Positions 7,242 to 15,904 of a stretch of DNA of 61,215 bases are shown here, piece by piece. The notes under the pieces are model-generated. The model searched no databases. It had not been told where the DNA came from and saw only the letters and a program-made list of their open reading frames with translations. The DNA is from an uncultured Oleispira sp. (lineage in GTDB: Bacteria > Pseudomonadota > Gammaproteobacteria > Pseudomonadales > Oceanobacteraceae), in NCBI GenBank assembly GCA_913019965.1, contig CAJVZR010000018.1, positions 1-61,215 of the forward strand, given 5' to 3'. The position numbers and the translations under genes were made by a program. How positions within the stretch are numbered: position 1 is the first letter of the stretch; every line of letters begins with the position of its first letter.

Positions 7242-8699
7242 ATGAGCAAAAAAACAGTTTTAACCACGTCTAGTGGAGCACCTGTTGCAGACGACAATAA
7301 CAGCATCTCTGCGGGTAAGCGCGGGCCACTCACTTACGATAATCACTACTTATTTGAAAAACTCGCACACTTTAATCGCGAGCGCTTGCCTGAGCGAGTA
7401 GTTCATGCCCGAGGTACTGGAGCTTATGGGACTTTCACTTTAAACAAGAGTTTGAGTGATTACAGTATTGCTTCCTTCTTGCAAACACCGGGTGATAAAA
7501 CAGAAGTATTTCTGCGTTTTTCTACGGTAGGTGGTGGTCAAGATTCAAGTGACTATGCTCGAGATCCTAGAGGCTTTGCAGTTAAGTTTTATACCGAGCA
7601 AGGTAACTTTGATCTAGTGGGGAATAATACTCCAGTTTTCTTTTTGAACGACCCGATTAAATTCCCCGACTTTGTTCACTCACAAAAGAAAGATCCAAGA
7701 ACGAATATTCCTAACCCAGGGCGTATGTTTGAGTTTTGGGCGAACCATCCCCAATCCCTACACCAGATGACGATCTTGATGTCAGATCGTGGTATTCCTT
7801 TTTCATTACGCCACATGCATGGCTTTGGTTCCCATACCTTGAGCTTTTGGAACAAGGCCGGTGAGCGCTTTTGGGTGAAGTGGCACTTTAAAACCGATCA
7901 AGGGATTAAAACCCTAACGGGAGAGGAAGCGGATAAGATGAGCCCGTTTGGTGCTCAGCAAGATTTAGTGGATTCAATCGATAACGGTGACTTTCCAAGC
8001 TGGACGGTTAAGGTTCAGATCATGCCGGAAAGTGAGGCGTTGAATTATAAAATCAATCCTTTTGACCTTACTAAAATTTGGCCACACAAAGATTACCCAT
8101 TGATTGAAGTGGGCAGTTTAGAGCTAAACCGGAATGTGGATAATTATTTTGCTGAAACTGAACAATCTGCTTTTGCGCCCAGCAATTTAGTGCCGGGGAT
8201 TGGCGCTTCGCCGGATAAAATGCTGCAGGCGCGCTTATTAGCCTATCAAGATGCTCATCGCTATCGCGTTGGGGCGAATGTGAATCAGATTCCGGTTAAC
8301 GCGCCTAAGTGCCCGATGAATCATTATCAGCGTGACGGCGCTTTTGCAGGATCCTTTGCGACGAATAGCGGTTGCCCTGCTCATGGGGGGGAAGTGAATT
8401 TCTACCCAAATGATCAAGGGGCCAACGGTGCTCCTGTTCCTGACAGTCAGTTAATGGCTCCGCCTATGCCTGTATTGGAGGATGCTTGGATTGGCCATCA
8501 TGATCAAGGGGATGAAGACTATTACAGCCAGGCGGGGGATTTATTCCGCTTAATGTCTGAAGATCAGAAACAGCAGTTAGTGGGCAATATTGCCGGTGGA
8601 TTGTCACAGGCGAGTGATTCAGTACAAGCGCGGATGATTGAGCAATTTACTAAAGCCGATTCGGATTATGGCGTACGTATTAAGGCCGCGTTAAGCTAG
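7242..8699 (+). CDS. katA: Monofunctional heme catalase
   Basis: Small-subunit catalase converting H2O2 to water and oxygen in the cytosol, 485 residues from the chosen start. The essential distal His55 is in VVHARGTGAYGTF, the distal Asn near 128 in LVGNNTPVFF, and the proximal heme ligand Tyr335 in RLLAYQDAHRYRVG with Arg331. The start is placed at the ATG at 7242, with AGGG eight bases upstream; it gives the usual MSKK...T beginning. In-frame ATGs at 7218 and 7236 lack a well-spaced ribosome site. The upstream 22-bp OxyR-type palindrome suggests peroxide induction together with ahpC. A large hairpin follows the gene. Confidence 0.95.
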   Translation: MSKKTVLTTSSGAPVADDNNSISAGKRGPLTYDNHYLFEKLAHFNRERLPERVVHARGTGAYGTFTLNKSLSDYSIASFLQTPGDKTEVFLRFSTVGGGQDSSDYARDPRGFAVKFYTEQGNFDLVGNNTPVFFLNDPIKFPDFVHSQKKDPRTNIPNPGRMFEFWANHPQSLHQMTILMSDRGIPFSLRHMHGFGSHTLSFWNKAGERFWVKWHFKTDQGIKTLTGEEADKMSPFGAQQDLVDSIDNGDFPSWTVKVQIMPESEALNYKINPFDLTKIWPHKDYPLIEVGSLELNRNVDNYFAETEQSAFAPSNLVPGIGASPDKMLQARLLAYQDAHRYRVGANVNQIPVNAPKCPMNHYQRDGAFAGSFATNSGCPAHGGEVNFYPNDQGANGAPVPDSQLMAPPMPVLEDAWIGHHDQGDEDYYSQAGDLFRLMSEDQKQQLVGNIAGGLSQASDSVQARMIEQFTKADSDYGVRIKAALS

Positions 8700-8767
8700 C
8701 CTTATTTATTTGTAATCAAGTCGTTTTAATGGTCGGCTACCGATAAATTTAAATTATAGGATGCTGA

Positions 8768-8806
8768 ATCAGGCTGTGTTAATAATACGTATTAACACAG
8801 CCTGAT
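8768..8806. terminator. Very strong hairpin after katA
   Basis: Seventeen-base perfect arms (8768-8784 and 8790-8806, each containing CAGGCTGTG) around a 5-base loop. No T run follows on the plus strand, so it may stop polymerase inefficiently or instead protect the katA message from 3' decay. It separates katA from the small membrane-protein gene at 8848. Confidence 0.55.
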
Positions 8807-8847
8807 ACTGTTATAATTTCAATTAATTTCTCTTTATAAGGTGTGGT

Positions 8848-9009
8848 ATGAAGCGATTAAAAAGAATCATTTTCACCCTTCTTTGTTTCTTTGCCGCAAT
8901 TGCCTGTTATGTCTTTGGCATACCGGCAGGTGGAATTGTATTTTTGGCACTCGGGATGAGTTTTGAAGTTTTATTCTGGTTTGGCCTATTGGGCAAAAAG
9001 AAAAAATAA
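8848..9009 (+). CDS. Small two-segment membrane protein (53 aa)
   Basis: A short ORF with a good ribosome site (AAGGTG ending 4 bases before the ATG). It begins MKRLKR and ends in a run of four lysines, with two hydrophobic stretches of roughly 18-20 residues between them (about 8-25 and 29-48). Basic ends at both sides predict both termini in the cytosol with the hairpin in the membrane. Conventional gene callers often miss genes of this size. It stands between katA and the PAP2 phosphatase and may be cotranscribed with either. Function unknown. Confidence 0.65.
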   Translation: MKRLKRIIFTLLCFFAAIACYVFGIPAGGIVFLALGMSFEVLFWFGLLGKKKK

Positions 9010-9104
9010 ATTGTCGGTATTTTCCATTAACGATCGAAAACGCATTGTCCGAAGATCACCTCCTTTGCATTACTTACCTGTAATACTATGTATGATATTT
9101 TATT

Positions 9105-9809
9105 GTGAGTAGTATTAGCGTGACGAGTTTTCAGCAAATCGATATTCAACTTTTGAAATGGATTTATCAACGCCCATTTAAGAGAAGTTGGTTTATTAAA
9201 GTCTTAATCTTTGTCGGAGATGGGCCTTTTTGGATGTTGGTCGTTTTCTTTGCTGCCTTAATTTCTCAAGTATCCGTATTACCTAGCGCCGCCGAGCAGA
9301 GCTTTGCACTGATTGCTAACTTGCTGATTATTGGTCTAGTGATCGGAAATTTCATTTTTGTACCGATGAAAGAAAAAATCCACCGTCGCAGGCCTTATGC
9401 AAATCCTGAGCTGCAGAAAAAGTTAAATATAGAGATTGTGAATCGGGACCCAGGACATGGCTCTAAAGAATTAGAAAGCTTTCCCTCTGGGCATGCTATG
9501 TGGACAACTTTATGTGTAGGGATTATTTGTTCACAGTTTGGCTGGCCTGCCGTTATTACGCTTGGCTGGCTAGTGCCAGTGATGATTTTGTTGCGCCCTT
9601 ATTTGGGCGTCCATTACCCCAGTGATGCTTTATTAGGTTTTGTATTGGGTATTATAATAGCGGCCTTGGTTGTTAATATAGCACCTTATGTTGCCGAGCT
9701 TGTAGTAACTCTACAGCAACATTTAGGTGCATTTTATTTATTAGGCTATTGGATGTTCATTGCTTTATTTCTGTACAAGGGAATGAAATCTTGGTTGAAG
9801 CGGGTATAG
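9105..9809 (+). CDS. PAP2-family membrane phosphatase
   Basis: An integral-membrane lipid phosphatase, 234 residues with about five or six hydrophobic segments. The three catalytic blocks of the family are present: K89...RRRP ending at 97, SFPSGHA with His130, and LRPYLGVHYPSD with Arg164, His170 and Asp174. Such enzymes dephosphorylate phosphatidate, diacylglycerol pyrophosphate or undecaprenyl pyrophosphate at the periplasmic face. The start is a GTG at 9105, with another in-frame GTG at 9120; neither has a clear ribosome site. It converges on ybeY. Exact substrate unknown. Confidence 0.88.
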   Translation: MSSISVTSFQQIDIQLLKWIYQRPFKRSWFIKVLIFVGDGPFWMLVVFFAALISQVSVLPSAAEQSFALIANLLIIGLVIGNFIFVPMKEKIHRRRPYANPELQKKLNIEIVNRDPGHGSKELESFPSGHAMWTTLCVGIICSQFGWPAVITLGWLVPVMILLRPYLGVHYPSDALLGFVLGIIIAALVVNIAPYVAELVVTLQQHLGAFYLLGYWMFIALFLYKGMKSWLKRV

Positions 9810-9828
9810 CTTATACGCAGGTAGAAAA

Positions 9829-10326
9829 TTAAGCTTCGTCATTTTTATATGGATCTTCAAAGCCAAGCTCGCTCATTACGGCTCGCTCAATACCTTCCAT
9901 TTCTTCAGCTTCTTCATCTTCAAGATGATCATAACCCAGTAAATGCAAGCAGCCGTGAATGATCATGTGTGCCCAGTGTGCGGTTAAGGTTTTATCTTGT
10001 TCAACCGCTTCTCGTTCAACCACTTGTTTGCAAACGATTAGATCCCCTAATAAGGGAATAGGCACATGAGCAGGGGCTTCGAATGGGAAAGATAAAACGT
10101 TGGTTGGTTTGTCTTTACCGCGATATTCACTATTCAGTTCTTGGCTTTCCGCTTCATCAACGATGCGAATCGTTAGCTCAGGTTCTTCATGCTCTGTCCG
10201 TAATGCTAATGCCGCGCTTGCCCATTTAATGAGTTCGTCTTCGCTAGGAAGGTCATTCTCTTTATCGACCGCGAGCTGCATGTCTAATTGGAGCTCTAGC
10301 TCTGTTGGAAATCGTTGTTCAGTCAT
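9829..10326 (-). CDS. ybeY: Endoribonuclease YbeY (rRNA maturation)
   Basis: Zn-dependent single-strand endoribonuclease for 16S rRNA 3' maturation and ribosome quality control. The metal site [11 protein letters not shown] gives His124, His128 and His134, the invariant H-x3-H-x5-H pattern. The 165 residues match the family, with a slightly long acidic N-terminus. Its ATG overlaps the end of ybeZ by 4 bases (ATGA), so the two are translationally coupled. This pairing is conserved across gammaproteobacteria; lnt, which often follows, is not here. Confidence 0.96.
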   Translation of the reverse strand: MTEQRFPTELELQLDMQLAVDKENDLPSEDELIKWASAALALRTEHEEPELTIRIVDEAESQELNSEYRGKDKPTNVLSFPFEAPAHVPIPLLGDLIVCKQVVEREAVEQDKTLTAHWAHMIIHGCLHLLGYDHLEDEEAEEMEGIERAVMSELGFEDPYKNDEA

Positions 10327-11510
10327 TTTGTATTTTGATCGCTTTGGTTTTCTGTTTCTGGCGAGCCTGTAAGGATCGCGTGAGTCGCTTGAAGTTGTGC
10401 ACTTTGTTCTAGAGCGATGCGTTTTTGTTCTGCATGCTTCGCTTCTTTGCGTTTTTTCTCGGCGCTTTCGAATTTATCGTAAGCGTCGACGACTTTCTGG
10501 ACTAATGGGTGACGTACAACATCGGAGTTAGCAAAGCGCGTTAAACCGATACCATCGACTCCATCTAGAACATCGAGTACATGGCGTAAGCCGGATTGCA
10601 CACCACGAGGTAAATCGACTTGAGTAATATCCCCAGTTACCACCGCTTTAGAGCCAAAGCCAATACGGGTTAAAAACATCTTCATTTGTTCGCGGGTAGT
10701 ATTTTGGCTTTCGTCCAATATCACGTAGCTATGGCTCAGAGTACGACCACGCATATAGGCTAGGGGGGCGACTTCGATGACGTTACGTTCGATGAGTTTT
10801 TCAACTTGTTCACTGCCCATCATGTCATTCAATGCGTCATACAGTGGGCGTAAATATGGGTCAATTTTCTGAGATAAATCACCGGGTAAGAAACCGAGTT
10901 TTTCACCGGCTTCTACCGCAGGGCGTACCAGTAAGATTCGGCTGACTTCGTCTTTCATCAAGGCTTCAACAGCACAAGCTACCGCTAGGTAAGTTTTACC
11001 AGTACCCGCTGGGCCGACACCAAAATTAATCACGTTTTCACGGATGGTTTTTAGATAGCCTTGTTGGTGGTCGCCGCGGGCCTGAATAACCATACGAGGA
11101 GTGGTTATGATGTCTGCATCGTTAGCTTTGCTGGTATTTCTTTTACGCTTATTACCGTTATTGGCTTTTGCTTCACGCAATAGTAGATGAATTAGGTCAG
11201 GGGTAATCTGAGTGCCGTTATGGGTTTCTTTATACAAGCGAAGCAATATGTCTTTGGCGACTTGGGCTTTGTCGAGGTTGCCTTCTATTTGGAAGCGCGC
11301 GCCACGGTTATACACTTTTAGTTTGAAGTGTTCGGCGATTTGTTTGATGTGGCAATCAAGTTGTCCACAAAGGTTAGCGAGGCGCTTAACATCTTCCGGC
11401 TCTACGCGGAAAGTTAGGCCATGTTTGGCGCTCTTGCTGATTGCTGGGCTATCAGCATTGGTTTGTTGTTCGTTTTGCTCTTCGTTTAGGACTGCTAGTT
11501 CTTCGCTCAA
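10323..11510 (-). CDS. ybeZ: PhoH-like ATPase YbeZ
   Basis: Cytosolic PhoH-family NTPase that works with YbeY in rRNA and ribosome metabolism. Walker A GPAGTGKT is at 166-173 and Walker B VILDESQN at 263-270. A KH-like N-terminal region covers about 30-110. The reading frame begins with a TTG at 11510; GGGAG lies about 12 bases upstream and there is no nearby in-frame ATG. At 395 residues it is somewhat longer than the E. coli protein, mostly by a Glu/Gln-rich N-terminus and a charged C-terminal tail. In many relatives miaB is directly upstream; here a 432-bp gap with repeat DNA intervenes. Confidence 0.94.
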   Translation of the reverse strand: MSEELAVLNEEQNEQQTNADSPAISKSAKHGLTFRVEPEDVKRLANLCGQLDCHIKQIAEHFKLKVYNRGARFQIEGNLDKAQVAKDILLRLYKETHNGTQITPDLIHLLLREAKANNGNKRKRNTSKANDADIITTPRMVIQARGDHQQGYLKTIRENVINFGVGPAGTGKTYLAVACAVEALMKDEVSRILLVRPAVEAGEKLGFLPGDLSQKIDPYLRPLYDALNDMMGSEQVEKLIERNVIEVAPLAYMRGRTLSHSYVILDESQNTTREQMKMFLTRIGFGSKAVVTGDITQVDLPRGVQSGLRHVLDVLDGVDGIGLTRFANSDVVRHPLVQKVVDAYDKFESAEKKRKEAKHAEQKRIALEQSAQLQATHAILTGSPETENQSDQNTK

Positions 11511-11618
11511 CTGGGGTCTCGCTCCCGATAAGTATGGTATGTCTTAAGCTTATGCTGAATGGTAGTGGCTTCGCAAGCACTGGCTCTTGTCTTAATACCG
11601 TAATTCTGAAGTTTTCAA

Positions 11619-11730
11619 GTGACGTATTAGGTAGTTCCTTTCAGGGTACGCTGTGAATACATCCTTGTAAGCTCGACCCCCGCATCCTTGCGGCGTGAAC
11701 GCCCCGGAAATAAACTACCTAATACATCAC
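11619..11730. repeat. 112-bp inverted-repeat-bounded GC-rich element (MITE- or REP-like)
   Basis: Eighteen-base ends GTGACGTATTAGGTAGTT (11619-11636) and, inverted, AACTACCTAATACATCAC (11713-11730), with one mismatch between the arms. The interior is GC-rich (CCCCCGCATCCTTGCGG and CGTGAACGCCCCGG), unlike the AT-rich DNA around it. It has no coding content. It looks like a small non-autonomous repeat inserted in the 432-bp gap between ybeZ (starts 11510) and miaB (ends 11943). No second complete copy was seen in this window. Confidence 0.55.
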
Positions 11731-11817
11731 CCAGTGCAGTTCTTCAGATTTGAAATTTCATAGAGTTAATAAGGGTAAACTTGAGCAAATAAGGTAGGCA
11801 AAAGCACTTCGCGTATC

Positions 11818-11930
11818 GGTATTAGGTGTGCCGTTAAAGACCGTAGGCAGCAGGGGGCGGCATCCGAGCCCCCATGGCAAGCGAGGTGCGGTTAGAAAGC
11901 CAACATCTCAAATGCCCGACCCCGCCTCAA
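11818..11930. repeat. Second GC-rich block, related to the neighbouring element
   Basis: This block begins with the same GTATTAGGT nine-mer (11819-11827) as the ends of the 11619-11730 element. It contains a 6-bp all-GC stem GGGGGC/GCCCCC (11853-11873) and a GCATCC core shared with the first block. It could be a diverged, partly deleted copy or part of one composite repeat. The DNA between the blocks (11731-11817) is AT-rich and shows nothing else. A small RNA cannot be excluded. Confidence 0.4.
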
Positions 11931-11942
11931 TAAACCCGCTTT

Positions 11943-13373
11943 TTAGTAGGCAAGCTCTGGATCAACCACAGTACCCATCAAGCTATTCGGTAGGGCCTTG
12001 TCGATATGAACCTTAACGAACTTGTTGATTAGGCTATGATCGTCGCTGGTGAAGTTCACTACGCGGTTATTCTCAGTGCGGCCTTGCAGACGGTCTTCAT
12101 CTTTGCGAGAAACCCCTGTTACTAAGATCGTCTCAGTATTACCTACCATGCGACGAGCGATGGCTTGGGCTTGCTGATTGATACGATCTTGTAAAATGTG
12201 CAGGCGCTGCTTCTTCACATCTTCAGGTGTATCGTCTTCTAAATCAGACGCAGGCGTACCAGGACGTGCACTGTAGATAAAGCTGAAGGATAGATCGAAG
12301 CCGATTTCACCAATCAAATCCATCGTATCTTGGAAATCTTGCTCAGTTTCCCCAGGGAAGCCGATAATGAAGTCTGAAGACATACATAGGTCAGGGCGAA
12401 TATCTAGAATGCGCTTAACCTTCGCAATGTACTCATCACGGCCATGGCCACGCTTCATCGCACTTAAAATTTTGTCAGAACCACTTTGTACCGGCAGGTG
12501 TAAGTGGCTTACCAATTCGGGGACTTCGGCATAGACGTCGATCAGGCTATCGCTGAATTCCATTGGGTGCGAGGTGGTAAAGCGAATACGGTCGATGCCA
12601 TCGATATCGGCAACACGAGAGATCAATTCGGCTAAATCAGCGTAGTCTTCTGCATCACCGGTATTATTGATGTCGTTACCTTGAGCGTCAGAGATGATTA
12701 CACCAAGGCCATTATTTGAGCTATTGGCAGCAACAGCACCGCTAAACACTGCACCGCGGTAGGCATTTACGTTTTGGCCCAATAAGTTGACTTCACGTAC
12801 CCCTTGGGCAGCAATTTCTTCTACCTCTTTCAATACGTCGTGTAACGGGCGGCTAACTTCTTCACCTCGAGTATAAGGTACAACGCAGAAGGTGCAGTAT
12901 TTTGAACAACCTTCCATGATAGAAACAAACGCGCTGGCGCCTTCTACTTTAGGGGCTGGCAGGTGGTCGAATTTTTCGATCTCAGGGAACGAGATATCAA
13001 CGACCTTTTCATTATTTTCTGACTTATTTACCATTTCAGGTAAGCGGTGCAAGGTTTGAGGACCAAATACCATATCCACTACAGGGGCGCGATGCATAAT
13101 GGCCTTGCCTTCTTGGCTGGCTACACAACCGCCAACACCGACGATCAGATCAGGGTTCTTCTCTTTCAGGTGCTTCCAGCGACCTAGCTGGTGGAATACC
13201 TTTTCTTGCGCTTTTTCACGAATAGAGCAGGTATTAAGCAAGATAACATCGGCTTCTGACTCATTCTCTGTGATTTCCATTTCATGGCTTTCACCCAACA
13301 TATCGGCCATACGGGATGAATCGTATTCGTTCATCTGACAACCGTGGGTTTTAATAAACAGCTTCTTCGCCAT
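11943..13373 (-). CDS. miaB: tRNA-2-methylthio-N6-isopentenyladenosine synthase MiaB
   Basis: Radical-SAM methylthiotransferase that adds the 2-methylthio group to i6A37 of tRNAs reading UNN codons. The N-terminal auxiliary cluster cysteines are C12, C49 and C83; the radical-SAM cluster is C156, C160, C163 in [10 protein letters not shown]-terminal TRAM domain follows (SGRTENNR-type motif present as [12 protein letters not shown]). Compared with the E. coli protein an extra segment of about 25-30 residues, rich in Asn, Ala and Ser, sits at about 209-242 after NVNAYRG. Total length is 476 because the C-terminus is shorter. Reads toward ybeZ-ybeY but is separated from them by repeat DNA. Confidence 0.97.
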   Translation of the reverse strand: MAKKLFIKTHGCQMNEYDSSRMADMLGESHEMEITENESEADVILLNTCSIREKAQEKVFHQLGRWKHLKEKNPDLIVGVGGCVASQEGKAIMHRAPVVDMVFGPQTLHRLPEMVNKSENNEKVVDISFPEIEKFDHLPAPKVEGASAFVSIMEGCSKYCTFCVVPYTRGEEVSRPLHDVLKEVEEIAAQGVREVNLLGQNVNAYRGAVFSGAVAANSSNNGLGVIISDAQGNDINNTGDAEDYADLAELISRVADIDGIDRIRFTTSHPMEFSDSLIDVYAEVPELVSHLHLPVQSGSDKILSAMKRGHGRDEYIAKVKRILDIRPDLCMSSDFIIGFPGETEQDFQDTMDLIGEIGFDLSFSFIYSARPGTPASDLEDDTPEDVKKQRLHILQDRINQQAQAIARRMVGNTETILVTGVSRKDEDRLQGRTENNRVVNFTSDDHSLINKFVKVHIDKALPNSLMGTVVDPELAY

Positions 13374-13534
13374 GACAGAGCGACCTCGTTAATCTGGTTT
13401 TGCGTATGCTTAGATACAATTGCGCGGCATTATACTGCTCAATGGCTGAACAATCTAATATTAGTGGGTAGGCTATACTGATTTATCAGACTTGACTGGT
13501 AATTCCAGTTGCCAATGGATTTTAGGTAGCATGA

Positions 13535-14317
13535 ATGAAAACCTTAATAATACTATGGACTCTATTGTTGAGTATTATGGCCCCTTATTCTCGAGCGGAG
13601 ACGATTGTATTAACGTTAGGTGAATACCCTCCTTTGGATTCTAAGCAACTTCCTCATTATGGTCTGGTTCCTCGTATTGTCACAGAAGCATTTGGCTTGG
13701 AAGGTATTACCGTCGAGTATGAATTCTTTCCTTGGGCTCGGGCTTATTCTGAATCGAAAGAAGGGCAAGTTAATGGCACGCTACAATGGTTTCACTCTGA
13801 GAAGAGAGAGAAGGACCATTATTACAGTGATGTGATTATGGAGGAGTCTAATGTTTGGTTTTCTTTGAAAGAGACTAATTTTCATTGGGATACTTTAGAA
13901 AGCCTTAAGGGAAAGGTGGTTGGGGCAAGGATTGGCTTTACCTATACTCCTGAGTTTTATCAAGCAATAGAGGATGGGGTATTCGAAGCGATCTTTCTAG
14001 AGACTAATCTGCAAAATTTCAAAATGCTGCACAGTAAAAGAATTGATGCGTTTATCGAAAACCTGGATGTCGGCTATTACGGTTTGAAACAGATTGATGA
14101 TTTTGATAAAGCGAGCCTAGTGACTCATCATCCTAAGCCAGTGGTCGTGGATACGACTCATTTATTATTGTCTAAAAAACATGTAAACAGTCCATATTAT
14201 TTACAGAAATTTAATCGTGGACTGCAGAGCTTGAAAGCCAGTGGTCGATATCAGCAATTTATTGATGAATCTCGTCAGTTAAATAGCGTGAATGACGATG
14301 TACCGCGTGAATCGTGA
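13535..14317 (+). CDS. Periplasmic family-3-type solute-binding protein
   Basis: A 260-residue secreted protein with a signal peptide of about 21 residues (ending YSRA). The mature start (IVLTLGEYPPL), FFPWARAY and later VVGARIGFTYTPEF blocks are typical of the transporter-substrate-binding (SBP_bac_3) fold that binds amino acids and similar small polar molecules. There is no permease or ATPase next to it, so it may serve a distant transporter or act as a stand-alone sensor, as many such marine proteins appear to. It is followed closely by the DUF1820 gene. Ligand unknown. Confidence 0.8.
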   Translation: MKTLIILWTLLLSIMAPYSRAETIVLTLGEYPPLDSKQLPHYGLVPRIVTEAFGLEGITVEYEFFPWARAYSESKEGQVNGTLQWFHSEKREKDHYYSDVIMEESNVWFSLKETNFHWDTLESLKGKVVGARIGFTYTPEFYQAIEDGVFEAIFLETNLQNFKMLHSKRIDAFIENLDVGYYGLKQIDDFDKASLVTHHPKPVVVDTTHLLLSKKHVNSPYYLQKFNRGLQSLKASGRYQQFIDESRQLNSVNDDVPRES

Positions 14318-14352
14318 TAGAGTGCCTTCTTTTCATTATGAGTTAGAGCCTA

Positions 14353-14745
14353 ATGGCCGAGAAACCCACTGCTGAGCCTATTTATCGCGTTATCTTTAAT
14401 AACCAAGGTGAAGTCTACGAGCTGTATACCCGCTATATTTACCAATCTGAAATGTATGGCTTTATTGAAGTTGAAGAGTTGCTATTCGACGATAGCCAAA
14501 TGAGTGACGAAAGTGCTGAGTCTGATACAAAAAGTAATTTTGAAAAATTGAAACTAGAATTTAACGGCGTCAAACGCAGCTTTATTCCATTGCCGTCAGT
14601 AATTCGTATTGATGAAATGGAAAAGCCTGGGGTCGTGAAGGTTACTCCGTCTCAGGATGACTCAAAGGGTAATGTTCGTCACTTTCCTAGTACCGCTTTC
14701 AAACGCCCACCAATCGAGCCAACGGATAGTTCAGTCGATGACTAA
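14353..14745 (+). CDS. DUF1820 family protein
   Basis: A 130-residue cytosolic protein. YRVIFNNQGEVYELYTRYIYQ near the start and the FNGVKRSFIPLPSVIRIDEME block (about 70-90) are the conserved core of the DUF1820 family, which is common in gammaproteobacteria. The C-terminal 40 residues are polar and probably disordered. Its role is not established. It begins 35 bp after the binding-protein gene and ends 6 bp before the convergent AraC-family gene, with no room for a terminator. Confidence 0.85.
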   Translation: MAEKPTAEPIYRVIFNNQGEVYELYTRYIYQSEMYGFIEVEELLFDDSQMSDESAESDTKSNFEKLKLEFNGVKRSFIPLPSVIRIDEMEKPGVVKVTPSQDDSKGNVRHFPSTAFKRPPIEPTDSSVDD

Positions 14746-14751
14746 CTCTTC

Positions 14752-15738
14752 CTATTTATTCTTATAGAGTGTAACGGATGGCAGCTCACCAAAGAGCTGC
14801 TTATAATCTTGGGTAAACTGGCTTAAGTGCCAAAACCCCCAGTGAGCTGCAATATCAGCAATCGTTTTTTTCTGATTAGAAATTAACTCTCGGCGAGCAC
14901 CATTGAGACGGCTTAAGCGTAAATAGCGCAGAGGACTAATTCCTAAGATGGTTTCAAAACTGTATTGCAGTGTGCGACGGCTGACATGACACAGTGAGCA
15001 TAAGTCGCTAATGGTCACTGCGCTATCTTGGTGAATGCGTAAGTACTCTTTGACTTGCTCGACGATGTGCTGGCGGCGCAAAAAACTGATTGCTTCAGTT
15101 TTTACCGGCTGTGAATTTTGTAAGCTTTCTAATAGCGCCATCATAATGACATCGTGTTGAAGTTTGGTTGGGCTTTGATTGCTATTATTTTCAGTGACTA
15201 AATTATTTAATACAAAGCGTAATGCTGTGATTGTTTTTTCTGGCAAGGTGAGGCGGCCTTGCTGATGCAACTGAGCCCAGTCAATTTTTATATGCTGGTT
15301 TTCAGCCATTGCTTGTATTTTTTCTTGTTCTACCACCAAACCATAGATATCAAATTGGTTGGGGGTTATTAATTCAAACTCACAATTACCCGGCCGACAC
15401 ATGATGTGATTTTTATCGACTGTTAGGCCATTAATTTTACTGCTTTTATTTTCATCGACAGGAATCCCTAACCATAAAGATTGGTCCCAGGTATTGCAGG
15501 TTTGGCGCAAGGCTTGACTCGTATGTTCTTGAAAAATCTGTAAACCATCAAATTGTACTTCTGTTAACTGGCCAAAAAATTTCCCCGCACTCACCTGATC
15601 ATACTGCTGTTGCCAATTGGTTAAATTGTGCGCGTGCTGGTCGGCATCCGTTGCTTCAACGTGTATTCGTCCATGATGAGAAAATTTATTGCTCTGATTT
15701 GGTGCAATCATTGAGGTGGGTGATTTCATATTGAGCAT
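14752..15738 (-). CDS. eutR: AraC-family activator of ethanolamine use, EutR-like
   Basis: A 328-residue regulator with a C-terminal double helix-turn-helix (about 225-325; TISDLCSLCHVSRRTLQYSFE, then IADIAAHWGFWHLSQFTQDYKQ). Overall it resembles EutR, which activates eut genes when ethanolamine and cobalamin are present. It is divergent from eutB across a 166-bp region containing two dyads. Start: ATG at 15738, or ATG at 15729, which has AGAGA better spaced. Assignment to EutR rests on the neighbourhood plus the HTH sequence; the N-terminal ligand domain is poorly conserved. Confidence 0.82.
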   Translation of the reverse strand: MLNMKSPTSMIAPNQSNKFSHHGRIHVEATDADQHAHNLTNWQQQYDQVSAGKFFGQLTEVQFDGLQIFQEHTSQALRQTCNTWDQSLWLGIPVDENKSSKINGLTVDKNHIMCRPGNCEFELITPNQFDIYGLVVEQEKIQAMAENQHIKIDWAQLHQQGRLTLPEKTITALRFVLNNLVTENNSNQSPTKLQHDVIMMALLESLQNSQPVKTEAISFLRRQHIVEQVKEYLRIHQDSAVTISDLCSLCHVSRRTLQYSFETILGISPLRYLRLSRLNGARRELISNQKKTIADIAAHWGFWHLSQFTQDYKQLFGELPSVTLYKNK

Positions 15739-15806
15739 TCTCTATCGTCTTGAATCAACTTCTGCATTAAATTCCATTAAAACAGCGCTAAAACTTTGCC
15801 AAAACT

Positions 15807-15837
15807 CGATAACGATTAACCATTCTGCTTGTTATCG
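15807..15837. promoter_or_regulatory. Dyad in the eutR-eutB intergenic region
   Basis: CGATAAC (15807-15813) and GTTATCG (15831-15837) form an inverted repeat with 17 bases between. It lies midway in the divergent promoter region and is a candidate site for the adjacent AraC-family regulator. AraC proteins more often bind direct repeats, so this is tentative. Confidence 0.35.
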
Positions 15838-15856
15838 TATTACTAACATTTAACAC

Positions 15857-15878
15857 AGCAAGAAGTATTCCTCTTGCT
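15857..15878. promoter_or_regulatory. Leader hairpin or operator before eutB
   Basis: AGCAAGA (15857-15863) and TCTTGCT (15872-15878) form a 7-bp inverted repeat 26 bp before the eutB start. It would fold in the leader RNA next to the ribosome site AGAAGG. It may be an operator or an RNA structure; no cobalamin riboswitch features were seen. Confidence 0.3.
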
Positions 15879-15904
15879 CACTTTTAGTTTGCTGGAGAAG
15901 GTTA

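Noticed and set aside
11731-11942. Possible 6S or other known structural RNA between ybeZ and miaB
   Set aside because: No alignment by eye to the conserved 6S core in either direction; described as repeat-like DNA instead.
11828-12016. 62-codon open frame in the GC-rich repeat region
   Set aside because: Lies within the repeat and the miaB 3' end; the composition is Pro/Arg-rich as expected of GC-rich non-coding DNA.
15739-15904. Cobalamin riboswitch before eutB
   Set aside because: The region is too short and lacks the B12-box; the same holds for the 130 bp before cbiZ.
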